Below are positions 21,951 through 30,445 of a stretch of 64,000 nucleotides of DNA, piece after piece. How positions within the stretch are numbered: the first letter of the stretch is position 1; each line of letters opens with the position of its first letter. The DNA lies in NCBI RefSeq assembly GCF_003233655.1, contig NZ_CP029830.1:608501-672500 (forward strand), read 5' to 3'. Source of the DNA: Azospirillum ramasamyi (GTDB taxonomy: Bacteria; Pseudomonadota; Alphaproteobacteria; Azospirillales; Azospirillaceae). The notes under the pieces are model-generated. The model made no database searches. It was not told the origin of the DNA and worked only from the letters and a program-made list of their open reading frames with translations. A program made the translations under genes and the position numbers.

Positions 21951-23027
21951 TCACGGGAAAAGCGGCGACTGATCGATGCCCGTCGTCTCCACCAGACCCA
22001 TCATGACGTTCATGTTCTGGATGGCCTGGCCCGAGGCGCCCTTCACCAGATTGTCGATCACCGACACGATGATGGCGCCGCGCGGGGTGCGGTCGGCGAC
22101 CACGCCCATCAGGCAGTGGTTGGACGCGCGGACATGGCGCGTCGCCGGAACCACGCCGGCCGGCGTCACGCCGACGAAGGGCTCGTCGGCATAGCGGGCG
22201 GCCAGGGTCTCGCGCAGGTCGTCGGCGGTGACGCCGTCGGCCATGCGGACATAGATGGTCGCCAGCATGCCCCGGTTCATCGGCACCAGATGCGGGGTGA
22301 AGGACACGGTGACCGGACGGCCGGCGGCCAGCCGCAGCTCTTGCTCGATCTCCGGCATGTGGCGGTGGTGGCCGACACCGTAGGCGTTGAAGCCCTCCGA
22401 AACCTCGGTGAAGAGGTTGGCCTGCTTGGCATCGCGGCCGGCGCCCGACACGCCCGACTTGGCGTCGATGATGATGCCGCCCGGCTCGATCTGGTTCTCC
22501 AGCAGCAGGGGCAGCAGGGGCAGCAGCGAGCAGGTCGGATAGCAGCCCGGATTCGCCACCACCCGCGCCTTGCGCACGCCCTGGCGGTTGAACTCGGTCA
22601 GGCCGTAGGCGACCTCCTTCTGCAGGCCGACGGCGCGGTGCTCATGGCCGTACCAGGTGGCGTATTCGGCCGGATCGCTCAAACGGAAATCGGCGGACAG
22701 ATCGACCACCTTCAACCCGCTGGGCAGGCCGGCGACCACCTCCTGCGTGGTGCCGTGCGGCAGGGCGCAGAAGATGAAGTCCAGGCCGTCCCACTTCATC
22801 TGCTCGATCTTCACCAGATCGGGCAGGCCATAGCCGCCCAGATGCGGGAACACCTCCGCCATCGGCTTGCCGGCCTGTCGTTCGGCGGTCAGGGCGGCGA
22901 TCTCGACGGTCGGGTGGCGCAGCAGCATGCGCACCAGTTCGGCGCCGGTGTAACCGGAAGCGCCCAGGATGCCGACGCGGATTTTCGAACCGCCGGGAGT
23001 GCTACCCGGAATGCTGATCGAGGCCAT
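21951..23027 (-). CDS. argC: N-acetyl-gamma-glutamyl-phosphate reductase
   Basis: A 358-residue NADPH-dependent enzyme of arginine synthesis, converting N-acetylglutamyl-5-phosphate to the semialdehyde. The N-terminal Rossmann motif is VGILGASGYTGAELVR (about 18-33), the catalytic cysteine is in ANPGCYPTCSLLPLL, and the substrate-binding segment is FNAYGVGHHRHMPE. Start ATG 23027. Length matches the long (type 1) family. It lies downstream of rpsI on the same strand with a terminator between, so it is probably transcribed separately. Confidence 0.96.
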   Translation of the reverse strand: MASISIPGSTPGGSKIRVGILGASGYTGAELVRMLLRHPTVEIAALTAERQAGKPMAEVFPHLGGYGLPDLVKIEQMKWDGLDFIFCALPHGTTQEVVAGLPSGLKVVDLSADFRLSDPAEYATWYGHEHRAVGLQKEVAYGLTEFNRQGVRKARVVANPGCYPTCSLLPLLPLLLENQIEPGGIIIDAKSGVSGAGRDAKQANLFTEVSEGFNAYGVGHHRHMPEIEQELRLAAGRPVTVSFTPHLVPMNRGMLATIYVRMADGVTADDLRETLAARYADEPFVGVTPAGVVPATRHVRASNHCLMGVVADRTPRGAIIVSVIDNLVKGASGQAIQNMNVMMGLVETTGIDQSPLFP

Positions 23028-23078
23028 GGAGGCGATGTCCTTCGCTTGACGGGAGGTACGCTTGATTGCCGATACCGG

Positions 23079-23113
23079 GAAAAAAGAAAGGGGCGCCCCT
23101 TTCGGGACGCCCC
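23079..23113 (-). terminator. Intrinsic terminator after rpsI
   Basis: On the minus strand GGGGCGTCCC pairs with GGGGCGCCCC (complements of 23104-23113 and 23090-23099) around a GAAA loop, followed by TTTCTTTTTT (complement of 23080-23089). This is a textbook rho-independent terminator ending the rplM-rpsI operon before argC. Confidence 0.92.
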
Positions 23114-23149
23114 TCGCTTGTACCGTAAAGCCGCGGGCCCGTGTAGGGA

Positions 23150-23638
23150 TTAGCGCTTCGAGAACTGGAAGCTGCGGCGGGCCTTGGCGCGGCCGTACTT
23201 CTTACGCTCGACCGTACGGGCGTCGCGGGTCAGGAAGCCGGCGGCCTTCAGCGGCGGGCGCAGGGCCGGCTCGAAGTAGGTCAGCGCCTTGGAGATGCCG
23301 TGACGGACGGCACCGGCCTGGCCCGACAGACCGCCGCCGGCGACGGTGGCGACGACGTCGAACTGGTCCAGACGCTCGGTCACGCCGAACGGCTGGGCGA
23401 TCATCATACGCAGCACCGGACGGGCGAAGTAGACCGACTGGTCGCGGCCGTTCACGGTGACCTTGCCGGTGCCCGGCTTGATCCACACGCGGGCGACGGC
23501 GTCCTTGCGCTTGCCGGTGGCGTAGGCGCGGCCCTGGGCGTCCAGCTTGGGAGCGGCCAGCTCTTCGGTGACGGTCGCGGTGGCGGCGGCGCCCGTCAGA
23601 TCCTTCAGGCTGGAGAGGGTGGTGGTGACCTGAGCCAT
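23150..23638 (-). CDS. rpsI: 30S ribosomal protein S9
   Basis: A 162-residue S9 with the alphaproteobacterial N-terminal extension of about 30 residues. Conserved core: [17 protein letters not shown], then [10 protein letters not shown] and [19 protein letters not shown]. The C-terminal tail [17 protein letters not shown] reaches the P-site tRNA in the ribosome. Start ATG 23638 is 2 bp after the rplM stop, so the two are cotranscribed. Confidence 0.98.
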   Translation of the reverse strand: MAQVTTTLSSLKDLTGAAATATVTEELAAPKLDAQGRAYATGKRKDAVARVWIKPGTGKVTVNGRDQSVYFARPVLRMMIAQPFGVTERLDQFDVVATVAGGGLSGQAGAVRHGISKALTYFEPALRPPLKAAGFLTRDARTVERKKYGRAKARRSFQFSKR

Positions 23639-23640
23639 GC

Positions 23641-24105
23641 TTACGCGCTCCGCTTATTCTTCGGGTTCAGGGCGCCGATGTCGAGGGCGACCGGCTGCTG
23701 CGCATCGTGCGGATGCGTGGCGCCCTTGTAGACCTTGAGATGGGTCATCTGCTGGCGGCCGAGCGGACCGCGCGGAACCATACGCTCCACGGCCTTCTCG
23801 ATCACACGCTCCGGATACTTGCCGTCCAGGATCTGGCCCTTGGAACGGCCCTTGATCCCGCCCGGATAGCCGGTGTGCCAGTAGAAGATGTCGGCGTCGC
23901 GCTTGTTGCCGGTCAGCTTCACCTTCTCGGCATTGATCACGACGACATGGTCGCCGCAATCCATGTGCGGGGTGTAGGTCGGCTTGTTCTTGCCACGCAG
24001 GATGTTCGCCAGGATGCTGGCGAGCCGGCCGAGAACGAGGCCGTCGGCGTCAACGACGTACCACTTCTTCTCGATTTCGGTCGGCTTCAGATTGAAGGTC
24101 TTCAT
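23641..24105 (-). CDS. rplM: 50S ribosomal protein L13
   Basis: A 154-residue L13, one of the early assembly proteins of the large subunit. Recognised by [52 protein letters not shown] and the [20 protein letters not shown] segment. The ATG at 24105 (MKTF) is the family start; a GTG two codons upstream (24111) is also in frame. First gene of the rplM-rpsI pair. Confidence 0.98.
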   Translation of the reverse strand: MKTFNLKPTEIEKKWYVVDADGLVLGRLASILANILRGKNKPTYTPHMDCGDHVVVINAEKVKLTGNKRDADIFYWHTGYPGGIKGRSKGQILDGKYPERVIEKAVERMVPRGPLGRQQMTHLKVYKGATHPHDAQQPVALDIGALNPKNKRSA

Positions 24106-24216
24106 CGCCACACTCGTTTCTTCGAATACGGATCGGCAGGCCGCCGAATCCGGGGCGCCGAAGCGGACGGCTTTCTAAGGGCAGCGGCGCACCTCTGTCA
24201 ACCGAAAAATTTCCCC

Positions 24217-24279
24217 TTTATATCAATATGTTACGAGCGAGGTAATTAGATACCGCTCCGCCAAACCCCTTGATATAAA
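24217..24279. repeat. AT-rich inverted repeat upstream of rplM
   Basis: TTTATATCAA (24217-24226) is matched by its exact complement TTGATATAAA (24270-24279). It is in the spacer between the thioesterase stop (24288) and the rplM start, a strikingly AT-rich patch. It could be part of the rplM promoter or the thioesterase transcription end. Confidence 0.5.
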
Positions 24280-24287
24280 ACAGACTT

Positions 24288-24800
24288 TTATGACGCCACA
24301 TCCATGCGGTAATGGGATACCGCGACGGAAACGGGGTCGTGCGGGGGGATGGAGTAGGTGCCGGTGACATGGGCGACCGGCTCCGGATCGCCTTCGGAGA
24401 ACAACAGGATCTCGCCATAGGCCAGCCGCTTGCCCAGCTTCAGGACGCGCGCCTCGGCGATGATGGCGACGGGAGGCGGGCGGCGCAGGAAGTTGATGGT
24501 CATGCTGGTGGTCACCGCCAGTTCCACCCGCCCGATCAGGCTCAATACCGCGCCGTAGAGCGCCACGTCGGCCAGCCCGAACATGGCAGGACCGGTGACG
24601 GTGCCGCCGGGGCGTACGAAATCGTCCTTGTAGGGCAGGCGCAGACGGATCGTGCCGGCGCCGAGACTTTCGACGACGATGCCGAAGCTGCCGACCAGGG
24701 GAACACCCTCGCGGATCAGTTCCTCCAGTTCCTCCCTGGTCATGGCGGGAGCGGCGGGCGGAGTGGGGGCGGCGCTTTGCGCGGAATCGACGGCGGTCAT
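24288..24800 (-). CDS. PaaI-family acyl-CoA thioesterase (hotdog fold)
   Basis: A 170-residue hotdog-fold protein. The active-site helix region is RPGGTVTGPAMFGLADVAL and the central strands are AVTTSMTINFLRR and AIIAEARVLKLGKRLAYGE. It probably hydrolyses an acyl-CoA in the cytoplasm; the acyl group cannot be told. ATG 24800; the first 40 residues are alanine/proline-rich and may be flexible. It precedes rplM on the same strand by 176 bp. Confidence 0.85.
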   Translation of the reverse strand: MTAVDSAQSAAPTPPAAPAMTREELEELIREGVPLVGSFGIVVESLGAGTIRLRLPYKDDFVRPGGTVTGPAMFGLADVALYGAVLSLIGRVELAVTTSMTINFLRRPPPVAIIAEARVLKLGKRLAYGEILLFSEGDPEPVAHVTGTYSIPPHDPVSVAVSHYRMDVAS

Positions 24801-24874
24801 GGACCCTCGGCCGGTGAACTTACGGTTTGATCGCCGGACTGTGCGCCATCCCGTCCATTCGGACAAGTATGGAG

Positions 24875-25588
24875 CTATTCGGCAGGCCGCGCTTCCGCCG
24901 GAACGGGGATGGGTTCGGCAGGGAGAGCGGGGGTCTGGGGCGCCGGAACGCTGTCGGTCGGGGCGGTCAGGCGGATGGGACCGCCGCCGCTGGAGGGCGC
25001 GGAGCCGGCGACCGATTCGGCGGCGGATTCGGACGGGATTGGTCCGGCGGGCGGGGCGAGCGGCACCGCCTTGATGTCCTGTTTCGGCGCTTCCGGCTTC
25101 GGCGCCTCCGCCGCGGACTCGGCGGGCGAGGAATAGTCGGGGACGATGCGGGCCTGGCTGCCGGTGATGACCAGCACCTTCTGGCCGATGGGAAGCGGCT
25201 GCGGCTCCCTCTGGGTCACGGACAGCAGATCGCCGTTGGATTTGCGGACGATGTATTCCCAGCCGGTGGTGTCGCCGGCGATATGCTCGATCGCCGTGCC
25301 CAGCAGCCCGCCGAGCGCCGTGCCGCCGACGGTGCCGAGCGCGGAGTTCATGCCGCCGGATCCGACCTGCGCGCCCAGGATGCCGCCGGCCGCGCCGCCG
25401 CTGACCGCGCCGACCGTGCCGTTGGCGCTGATCGCCACCTGCCGGAAGCCGACCACCGTCGCCGGCTCGACCTTGTTGGCCTGCTGGACCGCGCCGGCGG
25501 AATAGGTGTTGGGCGAATAGTCGGAGGTGCAGCCCGCGACGCCGCCGGCCAGGGCGACGAACAGGCAGAAGGAAACCGATCGGAGCAC
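24875..25588 (-). CDS. Lipoprotein with glycine-zipper domain (SlyB/17-kDa antigen-like)
   Basis: About 237 residues. The N-terminal signal ends in a lipobox (LAGGVAGC, lipidated cysteine near residue 19 from the GTG at 25588). A glycine-zipper segment follows (GAVSGGAAGGILGAQVGSGG, then GGTALGGLLGTAIE), the 17-kDa-antigen/SlyB type. A basic strand-rich part (YIVRKSNGDLLSV, IGQKVLVITGSQARIVPDY) and a proline/alanine-rich tail complete it. The GTG is chosen because it gives a normal-length signal peptide; an ATG at 25687 would add 33 unusual residues. Likely anchored in the outer membrane. Confidence 0.78.
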   Translation of the reverse strand: MLRSVSFCLFVALAGGVAGCTSDYSPNTYSAGAVQQANKVEPATVVGFRQVAISANGTVGAVSGGAAGGILGAQVGSGGMNSALGTVGGTALGGLLGTAIEHIAGDTTGWEYIVRKSNGDLLSVTQREPQPLPIGQKVLVITGSQARIVPDYSSPAESAAEAPKPEAPKQDIKAVPLAPPAGPIPSESAAESVAGSAPSSGGGPIRLTAPTDSVPAPQTPALPAEPIPVPAEARPAE

Positions 25589-25765
25589 GGGGAGGGATCC
25601 ATCCGTATTGAGACCCGTCCTGTCTCTTACGGCAAAGCAACCCGACTCGTCATCGGGCAAAATCCGGACGGGGCCGGAAGGCTGCATTGCGGTGCGGGGA
25701 TGATGGCGCGATGGACGCGCCCCCGCGCTGTTGGAAAGGCATCCTCACGATCGGGAGCGACCACG

Positions 25766-25933
25766 ATGAACGATGCATCCAAGCAGCAAAAGCCGGAGCG
25801 CGACGCGCCCGAGCCCGGCAAGCCGTCCACCGCGGGCACCGACCAGGACCGCGACAAGACCCTGACCGAGAAATCGGAGGAAGAGGCCGGCGGCGCCAAC
25901 AAGAAGACGCCCGGCCCCATCTACGACGTCTGA
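25766..25933 (+). CDS. Small charged hypothetical protein
   Basis: A 55-residue, very hydrophilic protein (MNDASKQQKPERDAPEPGK...EEEAGGANKK, ending PGPIYDV). ATG 25766 has GGGAG 6-10 nt upstream, and an exceptionally strong hairpin follows the stop codon, so it is a real short gene even though its frame stays open far upstream. No domain is recognised; the sequence looks intrinsically disordered. It is divergent from the lipoprotein gene. Confidence 0.75.
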   Translation: MNDASKQQKPERDAPEPGKPSTAGTDQDRDKTLTEKSEEEAGGANKKTPGPIYDV

Positions 25934-25966
25934 TTTCCGGCCGGCGCCCCGGTGTCGGCGCCGAAA

Positions 25967-26007
25967 GGAAACGGCCGGGGAAGAGCCTGTCTTCCCCGGC
26001 CGTTTCC
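25967..26007. terminator. 18-bp perfect bidirectional hairpin
   Basis: 25967-25984 and 25990-26007 are exact complements (core GGAAACGGCCGGGGAAGA) around the 5-nt loop GCCTG. It lies between the convergent ends of the small gene at 25766 and the ferritin-like gene at 26031. There is no T tract, but stem strength and location fit a shared terminator. Confidence 0.8.
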
Positions 26008-26030
26008 ATGCGGGCGGATCGTGTCCGGCG

Positions 26031-26552
26031 TTAGCGGCCGGCGGTCTGGTCGCCGGCCTTCAGCGACAGGTATTTCAGGGTCAGGGTCGGCACATTCTCG
26101 ATCACCCAGGACGCCATCGCCTCCTCCTCGCGCAGCGAGGTCTGCAGCAGCGGCACGGCGAAGGCGAAATTGCCGGCATCCGCCACGGTCAGCAGCGACC
26201 GGTAGCTCGCCACCTCGAAATTCTCGAAGGCGTAGTTGGCGAAGGAGTTCTTGAGGATCTCGTCCTCGGCGAAGCTGTGGCCCAGCGCCGCCAGATTGCC
26301 CATGATCGACAGGGCGGTGTCCTTCAGGCCGGAATGGCTTTCCTGCAACTGATCCAGGATCTGGTCGAGGCGGGCGATCTGCGCCTCGGTCTCGCCGCGG
26401 TGCATGCGCAGATGGTCGGAGACTTCCGGATAATTCACCAGACGGTCCAGCTGGCGGTCCATCAGCGCAAGCGCCTGCTGTTCGACGGCGTGGGCGTTGC
26501 GCAGGCCGGTGACGAACAGCGCGCGCGTGAGATCCGCGGGATAGGCGGCCAT
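26031..26552 (-). CDS. Ferritin-like DUF892 (YciE/YciF-type) protein
   Basis: A 173-residue four-helix-bundle protein. Typical segments are ALFVTGLRNAHAVEQQALAL, LRMHRGETEAQIARLDQIL and FEVASYRSLLTVADAGN; glutamate and histidine residues on these helices (E24, H47, E50) are candidate di-iron ligands. ATG 26552. The family is linked to general stress responses in other bacteria, but its chemistry is uncertain. Confidence 0.85.
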   Translation of the reverse strand: MAAYPADLTRALFVTGLRNAHAVEQQALALMDRQLDRLVNYPEVSDHLRMHRGETEAQIARLDQILDQLQESHSGLKDTALSIMGNLAALGHSFAEDEILKNSFANYAFENFEVASYRSLLTVADAGNFAFAVPLLQTSLREEEAMASWVIENVPTLTLKYLSLKAGDQTAGR

Positions 26553-26753
26553 GAGTATGCTCCTGTGCTGTCAACGCTCCGTTGAACGTCTGCCCGCACC
26601 AACAGGACGGCCACGCTTTCGACGCCCTACCGCTTCGGATCTAACACGACGGATCAGGCGTGCGAGTTCTTGCGCCGGACGGGCCGGGAGGTGCCCCGAC
26701 CAGGACACGGACGCACGGTTGCCGGAAACGGGTTGCGCCGCAGAAATGATGGG

Positions 26754-27773
26754 ATGAGCCACTTCACGTCCCCGGCAAAAGATATCCCCGCCATGAAATC
26801 CGCCCTGCCCGGCTCGTTGGGCGGCGTGGTCCTCGTCATCCTCCTGGTCCTTCTGCTGGCCGGGCTGACCGCCTGGCGCCGGGCCGGGCCGGAGAACCTG
26901 ACCGATTGGCGCGACGAGCGGCTGGCCGTTTTTCAAGCCTGGCAGGCCGTCGGCCCGGCGCGCGAGATCTGGGACCATCCCGACGCGCCGGTGCTGGTGA
27001 CTGTGCCGGCCGGCAATTCCCTCCAAGGTGCGCCGGAGACGGAGGCGGAGCGCTTTCCCGAGGAATCGCCGCAGCGGGCGGTGACGATCCGGCACCCCTT
27101 CGCGCTCGGCAAATATCCGGTCACCCGCGGCGAGTATGCCCGCTTCGTCGAGGACAGCGGCTACCGGTCGCAGACCATCTGCCGCGGCTATGCCGGCGAG
27201 ACCGAGTTGCTGCCGCGCTGGCATTTTTCCTGGCGGCGGCCGGGCTTCGACCAGACGAACCGCGACCCGGCCGTCTGCATCAGCTGGTACGACGCCAAGG
27301 CCTATGTGGACTGGCTCAGCCGCCGGACCGGCCACGCCTATCGCCTGCCGACGGGGGAGGAATGGGAGTATGCGGCCCGTGCCGGCACCGGGACCGCGCG
27401 CTGGTGGGGCGACGACCCCGCGGCGGGATGCGACGCGGCGAACGGCGCCGACCTGAGCGCCAAGGACCGCTTCACCGATTGGGAGGTGGCGAACTGCCGC
27501 GACGGCGCCCTGTTCACCGCCCCGGTCGGCAGCTATCGGCCCAATGGATTCGGCCTTTACGACATGCTGGGCAATGTCTGGCAATGGGTGGAGGATTGCG
27601 CGGCGGACGGACCGGCTGGTTCCGAAGCGGCCGGACAGGCTTGCCCGCGCCGGACGATGCGCGGCGGGTCATGGCACAGCCACCCGCGCTACGTCCGCTC
27701 CGCCGTGCGGCGGGTGGATGGGGCGGAGAGCGGATATGCCGCCTACGGATTCCGCGTGGTCCGCGATCCCTGA
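26754..27773 (+). CDS. Membrane-anchored SUMF1/FGE-domain protein without catalytic cysteines
   Basis: A 339-residue protein with one N-terminal membrane segment (about 20-42, GVVLVILLVLLLAGL) and a periplasmic SUMF1 domain (about 80-339): FALGKYPVTRGEYARFV, AVCISWYDAKAYVDWLSRRT, YRLPTGEEWEYAARAG, NGFGLYDMLGNVWQWVEDC, MRGGSWHSHPRYVRSA. Where formylglycine-generating enzymes have two catalytic cysteines after RGGS, this protein has none. It is therefore probably another SUMF1 subgroup. Six other cysteines (for example TICRGY, ANCRDG, EDCAAD, QACPRR) may form disulfides. ATG 26754 is preferred; ATG 26793 would start at the anchor. Confidence 0.85.
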   Translation: MSHFTSPAKDIPAMKSALPGSLGGVVLVILLVLLLAGLTAWRRAGPENLTDWRDERLAVFQAWQAVGPAREIWDHPDAPVLVTVPAGNSLQGAPETEAERFPEESPQRAVTIRHPFALGKYPVTRGEYARFVEDSGYRSQTICRGYAGETELLPRWHFSWRRPGFDQTNRDPAVCISWYDAKAYVDWLSRRTGHAYRLPTGEEWEYAARAGTGTARWWGDDPAAGCDAANGADLSAKDRFTDWEVANCRDGALFTAPVGSYRPNGFGLYDMLGNVWQWVEDCAADGPAGSEAAGQACPRRTMRGGSWHSHPRYVRSAVRRVDGAESGYAAYGFRVVRDP

Positions 27774-27795
27774 TCCTCCGGCCGAAGCCCTGCGC

Positions 27796-28695
27796 TCAGC
27801 TTCGCAGCACGGCCAGCGCCGACAACCCCTGCACCGCATGGTCGAGGAATGCACGCACCCGGCCGGGCATCAGCCGCGCCGTCGGCACCACGACATGGAC
27901 CGGCAGCGGCGCCGGCTCGGCATGCGGCATCAGGCGCAGCAGGGTTCCGGCGGCGATGTCGTCGGCCGCCTGATAGGACAGCGGCCGGGCGATGCCATGC
28001 CCGTCGCGCGCGGCGAGCAGGGCCGGCTCGATATGGCTGACCGCCAGCCGTGGAGTGACCCGCACCACCCGCTCCCGCCCGTCGACCAGAAATCGCCAGT
28101 CCGGCGGGCCGGGCCGGGCGGTCGACAGGATGATGTCGTGGCCGGCCAGATCCTCCGGCATCGAGGGCGTGCCGCGCCGCTCCAGATAGCCGGGGCTGGC
28201 GACCAGATAGCGTGCGACCTGCCCCACCCGCCGGGCGACGAGGCCGGAGTCGGGCAGCGGGCCGATGCGGATCGCGACGTCCAGCTCCTCCTCGATCAGG
28301 TCGAGATTGCCGTCGGACAGCACCAGCTCGACCCGGATGTCGGGGAAGGCACGCATGAAGTCGAGGACCAGCGGCGTCACATGCTTGCGCCCGAACATCA
28401 CCGGAGCGGTAACGCGCAGCCGCCCGCGCAACGGCCGGTCGGTGCCGGTGGCCGCCAGCGCCTCGTCATAGTCGGCCAGCAGCCGTCGCGCCTGCTCGGC
28501 CAGCCGACGTCCGGCGTCGGTGGGGGAGAGGTTGCGGGTGGTGCGCTCGATCAACCGCAGGCCCAGCCGCTCCTCCAGACCCGACAGGGCGCGGGTGACG
28601 GCGGGTGCCGACCGCCGCAGCCGCTTGGCCGCCCCGGCGAGGCTGCCGGTCTCCAGGATCGCGACGAAGATCGCCAGTTCGTCGAGCCGGTCCAC
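27796..28695 (-). CDS. LysR-family transcriptional regulator
   Basis: A 299-residue LysR protein: winged HTH at about 1-60 (DELAIFVAILETGSLAGAAKRL, TRALSGLEERLGLRL, RTTRNLSPTDAG), effector domain at about 90-295 (RLRVTAPVMFGRKHVTPLV). The start is a GTG at 28695 in place of ATG, judged by the family N-terminus. It is divergent from the GST gene with a 105-bp spacer containing the palindrome TTTGATCAAA (28724-28733), so it probably controls gst and the following flavoprotein gene. Confidence 0.9.
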   Translation of the reverse strand: MDRLDELAIFVAILETGSLAGAAKRLRRSAPAVTRALSGLEERLGLRLIERTTRNLSPTDAGRRLAEQARRLLADYDEALAATGTDRPLRGRLRVTAPVMFGRKHVTPLVLDFMRAFPDIRVELVLSDGNLDLIEEELDVAIRIGPLPDSGLVARRVGQVARYLVASPGYLERRGTPSMPEDLAGHDIILSTARPGPPDWRFLVDGRERVVRVTPRLAVSHIEPALLAARDGHGIARPLSYQAADDIAAGTLLRLMPHAEPAPLPVHVVVPTARLMPGRVRAFLDHAVQGLSALAVLRS

Positions 28696-28723
28696 GATTA
28701 TTCCGATTTCTGAAAGAGTACCT

Positions 28724-28733
28724 TTTGATCAAA
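28724..28733. promoter_or_regulatory. Palindrome in the lysR-gst divergent spacer
   Basis: TTTGATCAAA is a perfect 10-bp palindrome 29-38 bp upstream of the LysR start codon. Its position in the only spacer shared by the divergent genes makes it a candidate LysR binding site or promoter part; such short palindromes can also arise by chance. Confidence 0.35.
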
Positions 28734-28800
28734 GCGCATTCCTGCGCAGAGGCGCAAGTGGTTGGCTGTGGGCATCCGCGATCCAGCAAGGAGCCCTGCA

Positions 28801-29433
28801 ATGAGCATCAGCACCGATCCCGCCATCACGCTCTACGGCATGCGTCTGTCGGGCCACGCCCATCGGGTGGAAGCGCTTCTGAGCATCCTCGGCCTGCCGC
28901 ATCACTATGTCGAAACCGACGCCGACCGGCGGCAGTCGGACGCCTTCCTCGCCCTGAACCCGCTGGGGCAGATCCCGGTGCTGGTCGACGGCGACCTCGT
29001 CCTCCCGGACTCCACCGCCATCCTGGTCTATCTCGCCGACCGCTATGACGATTCCGGCCTGTGGAACCCGAAGGCGCCGGAGGAGGCGGCACGGGTACAG
29101 CGCTGGCTGTCGATCGCATCCGGCGACCTGCGCTTCGGGCCGGCCCTGGCGCGCATCCTGACCCTGTGGGGCGGAGCCGGTTCGCTGAGCGACGCGCAGA
29201 GGGTTGCGGAGCGCGTCCTGCGCTTCATGGACGGGCATCTGGCCGGCCGCGACTGGCTGGCGGCGGAACGGCCGACCATCGCCGACATCGCCTGCTACGC
29301 CTATGTCGCCCGCGCCCCGGAAGGGCACATCCCGCTCGATCCCTATCCGGCGGTCCGCCGCTGGCTGGAGCGGGTGGAGGCGATCCCGGCGTTGCCCCCG
29401 ATGCCCCAAAGCACCACTCCACAATCCGCTTGA
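28801..29433 (+). CDS. Glutathione S-transferase family protein
   Basis: A 210-residue GST. The thioredoxin-fold N-terminal half (about 5-80) shows LYGMRLSGHAHRVEALLS and ALNPLGQIPVLVDGDL with the cis-proline, then PDSTAILVYLADRY for the glutathione gamma-glutamyl contact. The C-terminal helical domain (about 90-200) includes LAAERPTIADIACYAYV with the N-capping-box aspartate. ATG 28801 has AAGGAG upstream. Likely cotranscribed with the flavoprotein gene 41 bp downstream. Confidence 0.92.
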   Translation: MSISTDPAITLYGMRLSGHAHRVEALLSILGLPHHYVETDADRRQSDAFLALNPLGQIPVLVDGDLVLPDSTAILVYLADRYDDSGLWNPKAPEEAARVQRWLSIASGDLRFGPALARILTLWGGAGSLSDAQRVAERVLRFMDGHLAGRDWLAAERPTIADIACYAYVARAPEGHIPLDPYPAVRRWLERVEAIPALPPMPQSTTPQSA

Positions 29434-29474
29434 ACGCCCCTCCACTCCGCAGCACTAAGGAAAGGAGCAAGGCC

Positions 29475-30374
29475 ATGGACCAGGATCGCATCCCCGATCC
29501 CTTCCATCCCGGCGAGCGGGAGGCGCAGGCGCGGGCCGGGTTCCGCGTGCCGTCGGCGCCGATCCGCGACCGGCTGATCCCACAGCACCAGGAGTTCTAT
29601 CCGCTGCTGCCCTGGCTGCTGGTCGCCGCACGGGACGAGGCCGGCGACCCGTCTGCCGGCGTGCTGACCGGCGCTCCCGGCTTCGTCGCCGCGGCCGACC
29701 CGCGAACGCTGTGGATAAGGCCGGACGTTGGGGCCTGGCAACCCTGGCCAGCCGGACCCGTGGTCGGCGATCCGGTGGCCGCGCTGGGAATCGACCTCGG
29801 CACCCGCCGCCGCAACCGGGTGAACGGCCGGGTGGCGGCGCGCGACGGGCAGGCCCTTGCGATAGGGGTGGAAGAGAGCTTCGGCAACTGCCCGCAATAT
29901 ATCCATGTCCGCCGGGTGGAGGCCGTGCCCCCCTCTCCCGCCGGAACGGTGGAAGCACTGTCAGGACTGGACGGCGAGGCACGGCGCCTGATCGGTGCGG
30001 CGGACACCGCCTTCATCGCCTCCGCCTCTTCGGCGGGGCAGGACGCCCGACTGGACATGTCGCACCGGGGCGGGCCGGCGGGCTTCATCCGCATCGACGG
30101 CGACCGGCTGATCGTGCCGGATTATGCCGGCAACCGCTATTTCAACACGCTGGGCAACATGGTGCTGAACCCGCGCGCCGGGCTGCTGCTGGTCGATGTC
30201 ACCAGCGGCGACGCGCTGCACCTGACCGGAGCCGTCGGCATCGATTGGGAACCCGATCCCGAACTCCCCCATGCGCAGCGAAGCTGGAGCCTGCATGTGG
30301 AGCGCGGCTGGCGGCGGAAAGCCGCGATTCCGTTGCGCTGGACCCGGCTGGGGGACGGTAGCGGGACACCCTGA
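29475..30374 (+). CDS. Pyridoxamine 5'-phosphate oxidase-family FMN-binding protein (two-domain)
   Basis: A 299-residue protein with a degenerate first barrel (about 40-150, LLPWLLVAARDEAGDP...NCPQYIHVRRV) and a second split barrel (about 165-285, AFIASAS, DMSHRGGPAGFIRIDGD, IVPDYAGNRYFNTLGN, GLLLVDVTSGDALHLTG). The GNRYFNTLGN and HRGG segments are typical of FMN-contacting loops in this family. ATG 29475 with AAAGGAG upstream. Pairing with a GST gene under a divergent LysR suggests a detoxification or redox role; the substrate is unknown. Confidence 0.85.
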   Translation: MDQDRIPDPFHPGEREAQARAGFRVPSAPIRDRLIPQHQEFYPLLPWLLVAARDEAGDPSAGVLTGAPGFVAAADPRTLWIRPDVGAWQPWPAGPVVGDPVAALGIDLGTRRRNRVNGRVAARDGQALAIGVEESFGNCPQYIHVRRVEAVPPSPAGTVEALSGLDGEARRLIGAADTAFIASASSAGQDARLDMSHRGGPAGFIRIDGDRLIVPDYAGNRYFNTLGNMVLNPRAGLLLVDVTSGDALHLTGAVGIDWEPDPELPHAQRSWSLHVERGWRRKAAIPLRWTRLGDGSGTP

Positions 30375-30445
30375 CGCAAGCGTCGCCGGACCATCGCCAA
30401 GCAGCTGAAACTGTGCTTCGATGACGGTTCCATGACATTTGATGG

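Noticed and set aside
24827..25933. 368-codon plus-strand frame running into the small charged protein
   Set aside because: Its upstream part is antisense to the lipoprotein gene. The ribosome-binding site and terminator define only the last 55 codons as a gene.
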